A DNA stretch of 64,000 nucleotides. Source: Vesta saturnalis. Taxonomy: Eukaryota > Arthropoda > Insecta > Coleoptera > Lampyridae. The number at the start of each line of letters is the position of its first letter. Positions within the stretch are counted from its first letter, which is position 1. Shown piece after piece: positions 12,187 through 22,244 of the stretch. The stretch covers positions 2,109,501 through 2,173,500 of the forward strand of contig JARFJB010000390.1 in the NCBI GenBank assembly GCA_036346205.1. Reading direction: 5' to 3'. Position numbers and translations under genes: made by a program. The notes under the pieces were generated by a model that was not told the origin of the DNA, made no database searches, and was given only the letters and a program-made list of their open reading frames with translations.

Positions 12187-12772
12187 TGGTATGCTAAAAG
12201 TTAATTGGCCTTAACTTTTTTACCACCCGGTATATTGACGTTTCGTTTGAATTAGTTTGTTCCCTTTTCAGTTCTAAGCAAAAAAGGTATACCTGCTCGA
12301 TGCCTCTCAGATTAACGGTTTTCGGGATATTGGTTGATGAACAGTTCAATTTAATTCCCTATAATCCTTAGCTAATTGGAATTAAAAATCAAAGTAACGT
12401 ATGTTTGCATTTTTATTTTAACTTTGAATTTAAGAACGAAAATGAAGAAATAAATAATAAAACTAAAAAAATAAATGTTACAAAAGGTGTTCCACATGAT
12501 GACCATTTGTTTCGATACATAATCTCGCTCGTTTTGATAATGAGCGGCAAATCCCTGTATATATTTCCTCACTATTTCTGAAGGTATCGCAGGCATCTAC
12601 AGGGGTATGCTAAAAGTTAATTGGCCTTAACTTTTTTACCACCCGGTATATTGACGTTCCGTTTGAATTAGTTTGTTCCCTTTTCAGTTCTAAGCAAAAA
12701 AGGTATACTTGGTCGATGCCTCTCAGATCAACCGTTTTCGAGATATTGGTTGATGAACAGTTTAATTTATTT
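12187..12772. repeat. Direct repeat pair inside the MITE
   Basis: GGTATGCTAAAAGTTAATTG through GATATTGGTTGATGAACAG occurs at 12187-12355 and again at 12605-12772 with a few substitutions. The pair brackets the small transposase fragment at 12480-12600. Confidence 0.85.
12480..12600 (-). pseudogene. Transposase C-terminal scrap
   Basis: In one minus frame the end reads RARLCIETNGHHVEHLL then stop, the family's C-terminal signature (compare GGHFEHLL at 1115 and 54178). A shifted frame continues upstream for about 25 codons. Only the last part of the gene is present. Confidence 0.55.
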
Positions 12773-13244
12773 AACCAGCTATTGAATCTCTTGCCATTTT
12801 AGCAGGCTTTGACTAAAACAAAATGACAACTGGTTCCTTAGATACATACACAAATGTATTTATGACATTTGTTGTTACTATTGTTGATACAGCGTCCTAA
12901 ATTTCAAATTAACATAAAACCGAGGAAAATAAAATTTTTTTACACCCTGTAGGTCCTAAACGAAGCGTTTCCGGACCTGGGTTTATATGAACTTTTTTTC
13001 TTATTTTTGGGTCTAGAATCACTACGCAAAGTTTGTCCGTAGAGTTTCTGGACACCCTGTATAATAGAGCTTACTCTCTTTTGTATTATTAACCTCAAAA
13101 ATGTATGTTACGTTAATATAACATTTTGATGATATAGTTGGCCATGAAAAAACAAGGTTAAGGGTTAGGAAGTTTTATGCAAAAACACAAAATTAAAAAC
13201 TAAACATAATACCTACAACTTTACAAGGCTAATATAAATTACTA

Positions 13245-14150
13245 AAAGAGATGTTCGAACTGATGACCATTCTGTCTTATACATGCTTAACACACTGTTA
13301 CAATTCGTTCCATAGCATTAAGCACAATAATAGGGTGGTATTGTAAATGTCTGAAAGTTTCTCTAACTCCATTTGTCAAACGTTCAATGTTACCATATTG
13401 AGTTTGGTATATTTTATTTCGCATGTAACCCCATAAAAAGAAATCTAACACCGACAAGTCCAGAGACCTAGGACGCTATCCTATCGGCCCATTAGTGCCA
13501 ATCCATCTATTACCAAAATTGTTTTCCAAAAACGAGTGTATAATTTGCGCATTGAAAGATGTGGCTCCATCCTGTTGGAAATGAATTTCGTTCAAGCGAG
13601 CTAAAGGAATGTCGTCTAATAATTCAGACTGAACCATTTATAAAATGTCCAAATATCTAGGAGCGGATAAGTTCCCTTCGAAAATCTAAAATTTTATTTT
13701 TGATACTAATAGTACTAGCAGGAAACGTTTAGTCCAAATCATCCTTGTTGCCTTTAGGGGAATATTTGGTGTTGATTCTCTTGAGACCAGAATCTACTAT
13801 TGTGCCTGTTTAAAACACCTGAATTGCTAAAATGTGCCTCGTCTGACCATATGACAATTCTTCCCAAGTTGGGTACTACATTTAAGATGTTTAAGTACCA
13901 ATTGTAAAATATTAACCCACGTTCAGCCTCGCCAGGATGTAGATGCTGAACAAGCCTAAATTTATATGTTTTATATGTATGGTGGCGCTGTATTCTTTGG
14001 ATTCTTGTTTTCGAAACTCCAATACTACTTTCTATAGTTCTGCAAGAACGTGTAGGATTACTCTCCGCACTGGCTAAAATGGTAACCTCTTCATTATCTC
14101 GATTTTCTTTATTATAGTTTTTGACCTGGGCTTAGAAAATGATCCATAAT
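13245..14150 (-). pseudogene. DD41D-type transposase, nearly full length but broken
   Basis: Successive minus-strand frames show the family order: an N-terminal HTH piece ending near SSIGVSKTRIQRIQRHH, a spacer with HPGEAERGLIFYNWYLNIL, the first Asp in IVIWSDEAHFSNSGVLNRHN, the second in IHFQQDGATSFNAQI, WIGTNGPIG, the third in a LSVLDFFLWGYM context (family NPLDFFLWG), and a C-terminus ending GHQFEHLF. At least three stops or frame breaks interrupt it. It is the transposase of the 11.7-18.3 kb inverted-arm element. The first two catalytic Asps and the third are all still present, so decay came mainly from frame damage. Confidence 0.75.
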
Positions 14151-15538
14151 TAATTAAATTTCTTAACTTAGCTTAACTTAACCTCACGCCATTCCCTTGC
14201 GCGGTAGGCAAAACAATCCCTGCCTCTTATTTATTTTTCATTCACAATCTTTCTCCGTGCTTTCTTATCTCCGCATACCTCCCTAGCTTCCGCAAGATTC
14301 ATACATTGTCTCTAACATGCCCTTTTATTTTTAAAACTCCTTACCTTTCTTTCCTTTATCATACATTCTAATACATTCAGCCAAGTTTTACGCAGCCTAC
14401 CAGACCCTGCCTTTCCTCTAACCTCACCCACGTATATTTGTTTCGTTAATCTCGCGTTGTTCATCCTCTCAATGTGACCAAACCAACATAATGTACTACT
14501 TTTGTATCTATCCATCATCGTCTTTTCCTCACCACACTCCGTAATTGCGCATTCATTTTTTATCTTGTCCCTTCTCGTTTTACCACATGCGCTTCTCAGG
14601 AATCTCAAACCCACGTTATTTATTTTTCTTTCGTGCTTTTATTGACATACCCATGTATCACTTACATACAGTATTGACGGGACGAACACGCCATTATAGA
14701 TTGCTCGTTTCGCAGCTAGGCTCATGCTTTCATTTCTCATTATCGTCCACATACTTCCAATCATTTTCCTTCCAGCATTGACTCTTCGTCCAATTTCGCC
14801 CTCCAATGTATCATCTGCAGTAAACATTCCACCGAGATATACCAGCTCGTCCACTTGCTCCACAATTTTTATCTTGCAGAGTAAATACTCTATTCTCCTT
14901 TCTACCTTGCTGATTGAACAACCTTAGTTTTGTTCACGTTTACCTTTAGGTCCATGCTCTCACAGACTGTATCAAACTTCCTCAGAGCGGTTTGTAACTC
15001 GTCCGCACTGTTACTTAGTAAGACTGTCATCCGCATATACCAGAAGTCGTACATTTACGTCACGAACCATTACACCATTTGTATCGGTTCATGCTTGTCT
15101 AACACATTTATACATGTATACATTGAACAACCACGGTGACATCACACAGCCTTGTCACACTCCTTGCTCAATATTACAGTATTCACTCACACCTCCTCTC
15201 ACTCCAACACATGCGCGACTACCGTTGTATATTGCCCTTATTCCATGTATTGGACCTTTATTTACGACATATTAATTTAATATTTCCACAGCTTCTCCCT
15301 ATTCGCTCTGTTGTATGCTTTCTCCAGATCTACAAACGCACAGTACAACTTCCTTTTTTACCCTTAAACACTTTTCGATCACCTGCTAGAGAGCAACCAT
15401 CTGATCGACACATCATATCCCTGGCACGAAGCCGTCTTGGACATCACAAATCTTAGTTTGTGTATTTTTTCGTACTCTATCAATCAGTATTCTTCCAAAT
15501 ACTTTACCATGCACGCTGAGCAAACTTATTCCTCTTTA

Positions 15539-15730
15539 TGAAAATGTAAACTTTCACCATTAACACTCATAATAAAATACTTATCTTTTTTGGGATTTTT
15601 TAATGGTGTACTTTAAATTATACAATCTAAACGTTTCGATAACACTTACAGTTATCTTCGTCAGTAGTAATGTTTGTTAAAAATTGTTAAAGATGTAGTA
15701 AACAATTTTGTCAAATTTGAAAAATTAAAA
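15539..15730 (-). mobile_element. Penelope-like terminus, 192-bp insertion with 13-bp target duplication
   Basis: The LINE reading frame is cut inside its conserved RGISLL block and resumes after 192 bp. TTATTCCTCTTTA stands on both sides (15526-15538 and 15731-15743), a target-site duplication. The insert contains the conserved hairpin found at the ends of the Penelope-like pieces at 28.6 and 36.6 kb and no coding sequence. It is best read as a solo terminal repeat or an extreme 5'-truncated copy. Confidence 0.75.
15634..15664 (-). ncRNA. Hammerhead-like motif of a Penelope-like element
   Basis: On the minus strand: CTGACGA, one unpaired A, stem GATAAC/GTTATC with a 7-nt loop, then GAAAC. 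This is the CUGANGA...GAAA core of hammerhead ribozymes, known from Penelope-like elements. The extra base between CUGANGA and stem II departs from the textbook core, so activity is uncertain. Confidence 0.45.
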
Positions 15731-18427
15731 TTATTCCTCTTTAGTTCTTACAATCACTCTTGTTCCCCTTGCCCTTATGCAGTGGTACAATGATCGCGCT
15801 CTTCCAATCCCTCGGCACTTTTGCACACATAATGCATACATTGATTAATTCACACAATCTTCGTATAAGCTTTGCACCACCACACTTTAGCATTTTACGA
15901 GTGATTTCATCTACGCCTGCTCTCTTGCCGTTTTTCAACCTTCCTACCGTTTTCTGTACCTCATTTATCCCAATATCCTTCTCAGTTGCATTTATCATTC
16001 CTTCTATATTCTCCTTATTTAGCCCTCCAGTCTTGCTTTCCTCACTACTATACAGCTTTCCGAAATATTCTTGCCAGCATTTCCTCACTTCACAATCGTC
16101 CCATGCTGTTTCGTTGCTAATATTCACCACTCCTACAGCGTTCTATTTTGGGCCACGTTTTGGAATTTGGTCCCATTTGCAGAAGAGTTTTTTGATTCCC
16201 TCAAAATCATTCTGCATTTTCTCTCCTTCCACAGCCATCACTTCCTCTTTACTTATTCTCACTGCCTCCTTCGCTTCTTTGTTTCTTAATCTGCACACCT
16301 CATACAATCGCTTCTTCTCAGTCTCATTTTTTGAAGCAATCATTGCCATGTACGCATGTTTTTTCTTACATACTGCCTTTTTTACCGACTCATAGTCTCA
16401 TATTCGCTCTTCCACATATTGGCACGGTACAATTGACAACAGAGTTTTTCAAGCTTATCCATGCACTTTCAACGTCAGTGTCTTTTATTTGTTTGTTTCA
16501 CACTGTTAATTTACATTTAACTCTTCACTCACAGCATCTGCGTATTTCATTCTCGCACCATTATCCACTAGTTTGTCAACCCTAATTCTGGACGCACTAC
16601 GTTTGCTTTCCTTCTCCAAACCCACTTTTTCCCTAAACACACTCTCGATACAACCAAAAAGTGGTCCGATCCACACTCCGATCCGCGCCTTACATTTGTG
16701 TTTTCCACCAGGTTTTTAAGCCGTCATCATACACTATCAAGTCTATCATACTTTTAGATCACCTCTTTGCCATGTATACATATGCACATTTTTATGTTTA
16801 AACCACGTATTGGATACATACAGGCTTCTTTCCACACAGATATTCAACAGGTGTTCACCATTCTCATTGAGTCTTTGGTCCCCGAACCTTCCTAGAACGC
16901 GTTCACTATGTTCTCTATGTACACCTACTCATCCGTTCATATCCCCACTATCATCACTCTTTCGTTTGGATTACATACGTTCAACACGTTCTCTACTTCA
17001 TTCCAGAAGTTCTCACGCTCCTGGTCTCTTTCTTCATTCACCGGTGCATAGCATGCAATAAGAAAAATTTCTTCGAAACTCCACTTTCATTCTAACCCAT
17101 ATTAACCGGGGAGATACCAATTCGTACTGTTTAACACATCTTTTCACTCTTTCACTTATGATCACCCCAACTCCTTTGCGCCACGCACTTCAGTCTTAAC
17201 CCCTGACCATAGTGCTAGTGATAAATTTCTTTTTAATCTATAAAACGTGATATTACTAGGTTGTCTCCGTTCTGGAAACCTACATAGATGTAAAGTTACC
17301 AAAGTATCAAAATTAATAGGAACAAAACTACATTTACCTGTTAAAATACAAAATTATTGCCGCGTCGGCGTTTTCATTACTCTGTCCAAAGCAAATTAGC
17401 ATACCATATTTTCCAAAGTTTTCAAAATTTTGATTTTCTGCCATATTCTGCGCAATGAACAAATACGATTGTTGCACAAAAATACTTGTAATCAAATTTG
17501 ATAGATCAATTAGGTTGAGAATCCCACTAGGCCCAGCCTACTTTCAAATTTAGACATAAAGCATTCTTTATAAGTTTTATTGCCATTAGTATTTTTTTCT
17601 GAAGCTGTAAGATGCATTTAACCCAATTAAAAAAATAATGCCAGTTTGAATATGTTTCAAAAACTATTGTGCCTAATTTGCATAATTTTTTATTATTTTT
17701 GCATTTTGCGTAAAAGTCCTTAGATTTATTATAATCGCGTATTTACATGTTTATGATTATAATAAAGCAATAAGAACCTAGTAACCCTTTTTTATTACTC
17801 AAATACATCTTGGACGTTCAAGAAAATACGCGTTTATACTGAGTTTGTAGGTTTCATGGCCAACTATATCAAAATGTTAAATTAACGTAGCATCCATTTT
17901 TGAGGTTAATAATGAAAAAGAAGTGCCACACAATATATATTTTTTGAAAGCTGAGAGCAAGCTCTATTATATAATAAAAGAATATACAGGATGTTCCATT
18001 TAGAAAAACAAAACTTTGGTTATTGCGAAGAAACTGACTTTTTGTGGAGAAAACTATTCATGCCACTAAACTCTACGGAAAATTCTGTATAAAATCCACT
18101 TTTCACCATTTCGATAAATTGCAAGGCAAATCAGTTACGAGGGGTGCCTAAATTGTGCAAATTTTTAATTTCTCCCTGTTTCTCAAATACTAAGAGGACT
18201 ATGACAATTCTGTTTAGGGCATCTTCCGTTTTACGAAAAAGTAGAGTAGGGTCGCGAAAACCACATCTTTCTATCTTTGCTCGCAAACGAAATACCCTAC
18301 AATTTCTACCAAAATGGGACACAGTTTACATGAATTTGGAAAATCTGGGACACTGGTTCGGTGGCAGCACCTGTAACACAAAAAATACACCCACATACCA
18401 CACAAAAGTAAAAAAACAACGAACGCG

Positions 18428-18454
18428 TTTCAATAACCAAGCTATCATCATCAG
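18428..18454 (-). ncRNA. Hammerhead-like motif, left end of Penelope-like element
   Basis: Minus strand: CTGATGA, unpaired T, stem GATAG/TTATT (two G.U pairs) around CTTGG, then GAAACG. Canonical CUGAUGA and GAAA boxes are intact; the extra base is the same as in the other copies. Confidence 0.45.
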
Positions 18455-18699
18455 CAGTCGACAAGGGCCAACTGAAGGAATTTCTATTATACACCATCAG
18501 CAAATAACGCTTCACTGCATATCTGGTGATAGTGAAAGTTTAATGAGTTCTGGATAGCCCAAGTGTCACTATTCATTAGAATTTATTTGTTTTTCATAGC
18601 AATGAAGTCCGTACTTGGTAATAACGTGTTTAAGACACCTTATCTACTACATAATTTTTATCAAATATTCAACAGGAATAAACATTTAATTTAGATCCT

Positions 18700-19570
18700 T
18701 CCGAACTTCGAATTGCTAAAGACTTCAAATGTATAAATTGCTTTTATCACAAATCAAATAAAGCCAATCAAGTAATTATTTTAAACAAGAAGGATAATAT
18801 TGCTTCAGTCAAAGAACTCTTAGATTTAGGTTCCTATTTAGTCATTACCAAAGATCCTCTTTTTAAAATGATTCCTTTAACTAGCCAGATTTTATTAGAA
18901 TACAAAAGAATTATGAATGATTTTGTTAGGTTCAAACTAACGGTATGCATACCGGTATTACCTAGAATGTATTGCTTGCCTAAGATTCATAATCCAGGTA
19001 ATCCTATGCGACCCCTTGTTTCTGGTTTTAATGCACGTCCTTACTTGCTGTCCAAAGGGTTGTCAAGTAAATTTAATAGGCTTTCCTATCAACATCCCAA
19101 CTTTAGCTTCACATTCGATCTGATGATAAAATTCAAAACATTGAACTTAGCAGAAGTTGAAATTTTAATCTCATTCCTCGTTATACATTGTTTCCAAACG
19201 TTCCAGTAGATCAAGGTTTAGTTTATTTACAAGATGTTTCAAAACAAAACCACTTGGACGATGCAAAAATAGAAAAATTTCTTAAATTAACAGAGTTGTG
19301 CATGGAACAATCCTTTTTCAAAATTAACCATCAATGTTTCAAACAAGAGCATGGCACGACAGTGGGTAATAGCTTACTTCTGTTTATGGCTAATTGATTC
19401 ACGGGTAAATTTTAAACATACTTAAAACGAGATTTGCTTTATTTTCTTAGAGTTTGGATTAGATACGTGAATGAGTGTTCGCCCTCCTTAATATTAAAAT
19501 TTATAATGTTGAGGACATTGTAGAAACTGAATTTCTCAATGACAGTCTCCTGCTTTTGATACTACGGTAA
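18700..19570 (+). pseudogene. Penelope-like reverse transcriptase, degenerate
   Basis: The frame carries VIILNKKDNIASVKELLD and then the family hallmark RMYCLPKIHNPGNPMRPLVS (Penelope RTs have LPKIHK...PLRPIVS). After a frameshift near 19.18 kb comes LFPNVPVDQGLVYLQDV (motif A neighbourhood, SLFTNVP in relatives), then KQEHGTTVGNSLLLFMAN (motif B, G..MG.PLSP-like) and a mutated catalytic block RYVNE where RYVDD is expected. A stop follows FMAN. Not functional. It is the first enzyme domain of the 18.36-20.11 kb element. Confidence 0.75.
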
Positions 19571-19581
19571 CAATAAATTGT

Positions 19582-19583
<2 letters not shown>

Positions 19584-19659
<76 letters not shown>

Positions 19660-19662
19660 TAT
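19584..19662. repeat. (TA)n microsatellite
   Basis: About 78 bp of TA repeats within the Penelope-like element, between the RT and GIY-YIG remnants. Confidence 0.95.
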
Positions 19663-19734
19663 TGAAAGGAAACTAGCACTAAAAGATTCATAACCAATTA
19701 TTTCAATTACTATTACGCAATATAATAAATAAAT

Positions 19735-19950
19735 TAATTGTACTCATTGTGAACAAATGTCTGTAGGCCAAACTAGACCATTTAACAAAATTCGCTTTAA
19801 GGAACATTTAGCTCACATCAAATACGTTGGGACCAGTGCGCCCTAGCCCCGCATATGTTTCATAAAAATGATGTAGTATATAAGGTATCTTTAATCAAAC
19901 GTGTTAGTAATAAATATGCACTTGATTACTATGAAAGTTTATAACTATTC
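19735..19950 (+). pseudogene. GIY-YIG endonuclease remnant of the Penelope-like element
   Basis: Plus frame reads VGQTRPFNKIRFKEHLAHIK, matching the YVGQT(G)R.F..R..EH core of the GIY-YIG nuclease that Penelope-like elements carry after the RT. An in-frame stop follows and the N-terminal GIY part is not visible. Order RT then GIY-YIG on one strand supports the element call. Confidence 0.65.
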
Positions 19951-20061
19951 AAAAACAAACAAATTCTAGTGAATAATGACGATCAAGGACTTTTCATCCC
20001 TTTTACCAGGTATGCAATAAACCGTTACTTGCTCATATTTAAATTAGCTCGTCCTAGTCGA

Positions 20062-20093
20062 CCGATGATGATAAATAGTTTAGCAATTGAAAC
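20062..20093 (+). ncRNA. Hammerhead-like motif, right end of Penelope-like element
   Basis: CCGATGA, T, GATAAATAG...GCAATT, GAAAC. One substitution in the CUGAUGA box (C for U) and a weak stem II; preceded by GTCGAC as at the left end. Confidence 0.35.
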
Positions 20094-20134
20094 AAATTTT
20101 GCTAATTTGACGTAGAATTTTTTTTATTATTAAT

Positions 20135-20410
20135 ACAATGGGATATCATACGAGAGGTATATAGTGGCACTCAACGATGGCTCAATGCAGCCTACTTCAT
20201 AAGTAAACAGGTTTATGATTTACATAGCCGTTTAGCGACATTTGAAATTGGTGATACCGTCTTGTTAATTTGCAGCTAAGTAAGTGCCGAAATTTGTTGG
20301 GCCATATTATATAAAGAAGAAAGTTTCATATCAGACGTATGATTTATCGTATGTATCAGGTGTCTCTAGAGGAGTGTAGAGTTCGAAAGACCTTAAAGCG
20401 AGTGCTGGGA
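20135..20410 (+). pseudogene. Gypsy-type integrase C-terminus
   Basis: One frame reads RWLNAAYFISKQVYDLHSRL then FEIGDTVLL, the alpha/beta module that follows the integrase core in Ty3/gypsy polyproteins (YD.R.R...F.VGD.V). After a frameshift comes VPKFVGPYYIKKKVSYQTYD, the GPY/F module. The integrase core, RT and protease are absent upstream because the Penelope-like element ends at 20.11 kb. This is the 3' end of a truncated gypsy element. Confidence 0.6.
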
Positions 20411-21150
20411 ACGAGTAGTCGTTGATTACCCTTGTCATCTTGGGCAGACGATTGTACAAAAACCAGATTCCGTGAAGAGCGGCGTGTCCTCTTTCACCTT
20501 TCGCGGACGAGATATTCTGATCCAGTCCACCGGTGTGGGATCACTGTGCCGATCCCCACGTCCACCGGAACTCGCCAACTGCGAGAGTTATTGTGACGTT
20601 TAGTGTTAGTGCGGAGGTCGAGTAGGGTAAACTTAGGTCTCACTGATGCGTGTTGTTTTTGTCTACCGTAAAACGATGTGGTCTATGGTAACCTTATACA
20701 CCGCCGTTTGTTTTGACTTTCCACTCTGGGGGTGTGGCGACACAGCTTCCAGTGTACCGGATTGTGGTTAGTTTTCGACAGTCCCCTTAGCGCTGGAACG
20801 CTTCATGGATGGTGGCCAAGCCGGAGTTGTTTGCTATCGCTTCGTTTTAGGATGTGGCCCATACAGACCACCTAGCGTCGTGCTAGGGGCGTAACACGTC
20901 GTTAGAAGCAAAGGTATCGCTAAGGGTTTTACTGACCGATGTTACCGTAAACTTAACGTACTTAGTCGTATACTTACCCTTAGTTTTGTCGTAGCCTTAG
21001 TTTTAGTTTTGTTCTCTTGTTTAATGGCTGTTTGTTTTGTGGCAGGGTTCTGTGTTTGTAACAAGGGCACCTAAGCAAGTTGTCTATCACCAACTTTTTC
21101 TCCGAATACCATTTTTCGGGGAAAAGCATCTAGTGTGGAGAGTGCCACAT
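20410..21150. other. GC-richer non-coding block, possible gypsy 3' region or LTR
   Basis: Base composition is clearly richer in G and C than the surroundings and there is no usable open frame. It follows directly on the integrase tail, so a gypsy 3' untranslated region plus LTR is plausible. No second LTR copy was found in the window to confirm it. Confidence 0.35.
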
Positions 21151-21383
21151 GTCTTTGAATTTGAGGTAAAATTTATTTGAATATTACTATATTGGGATAT
21201 CGTATGTAGGATTTTAAATTAATGTTGCCTTTCTCTGAATGTTATTTTAGTTTGTCATCGCAGTTTTGTTGACAGGAATTAAATTTTGTTATTGTTGTAG
21301 GGTTGTCAGAAACATACTATTAACTGTTTGATTTCTTAATTTTATTACGTTATCTGACAACAAGAAGATTAAGTATTTCTACG

Positions 21384-22236
<853 letters not shown>

Positions 22237-22244
22237 TTTGCGTA

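Larger units (their letters stand above)
11983..13059. mobile_element. MITE-like Tc1/mariner derivative, TIR ~138 bp, TA duplication
   Basis: The ends CAGGGTGTCCAGAAACTC (11983) and GAGTTTCTGGACACCCTG (to 13059) are inverted and remain alike for about 138 bp (to 12120 and from 12925). TA flanks both ends (11981-11982, 13060-13061), the expected target duplication. The inside contains two direct copies of a 168-bp segment (12187-12355, 12605-12772) and a transposase C-terminus. It was inserted into the left inverted arm of the larger 11.7-18.3 kb element, since that arm's partner at 17.9 kb lacks it. Confidence 0.8.
14165..17215 (-). pseudogene. RTE-like LINE (endonuclease + reverse transcriptase), degenerate
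   Basis: Read on the minus strand, an endonuclease region (NENGEHLLNICVERSLYV, FKHKNVHMYTWQRG, GSDHFLVV) lies at 16.6-17.2 kb. The RT N-part (KNGKRAGVDEITRKMLKCG, DWKSAIIVPLHKGKGNKS) is at 15741-16130; it continues with RGISLLSVHGK after a 192-bp insertion, GFVPG, QGCVMSPWLFN and the catalytic LLVYADD near 15.05 kb. The C-terminal WFGHIERMNNARLTKQIY is at 14.3-14.6 kb. Stops are frequent. The 3' end is a TTAAG-type simple tail (TTAAGTTAAGCTAAGTTAAG on the minus strand, 14160-14185). The clade (RTE/CFDP2-like endonuclease) is inferred from motifs. Confidence 0.75.
11695..18330. mobile_element. Composite DD41D element with ~350-480-bp inverted arms and nested insertions
   Basis: The left arm (11695-11958, resuming at 13062-13155) is inverted at 17845-18330: GTCACATTTTGG, GGGTATCTCGTTTG, AGATAGAAAGATG and GCACCCCTCGTAAC on the left all return in reverse complement on the right, as does AATAGAGCTTACTCTC from 13063. 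The left arm is split by a MITE (11983-13059). Between the arms lie a minus-strand transposase pseudogene (13245-14150) and an RTE-like LINE (14165-17215). The outermost text is CACTGTGTC(C/A)CA, similar to the end CACTGTATCCCA of the related element at 46.8 kb. Confidence 0.7.
18360..20110 (+). mobile_element. Penelope-like element with inverted hammerhead-like ends
   Basis: A reverse transcriptase remnant and a GIY-YIG remnant in plus orientation are bounded by two related termini in opposite orientation. On the left minus strand, GTCGAC then TGATGATGATAG...GAAACG (18428-18460); on the right plus strand, GTCGAC then CGATGATGATAA...GAAACA (20056-20093). Penelope-like elements are known to have terminal repeats in direct or inverted arrangement. 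A (TA)n array has expanded inside between the two enzyme domains. Confidence 0.65.

Noticed and set aside
14545..17061. Several plus-strand open frames of 60-211 codons
   Set aside because: Antisense shadows of the minus-strand RTE-like LINE; no motifs of their own.
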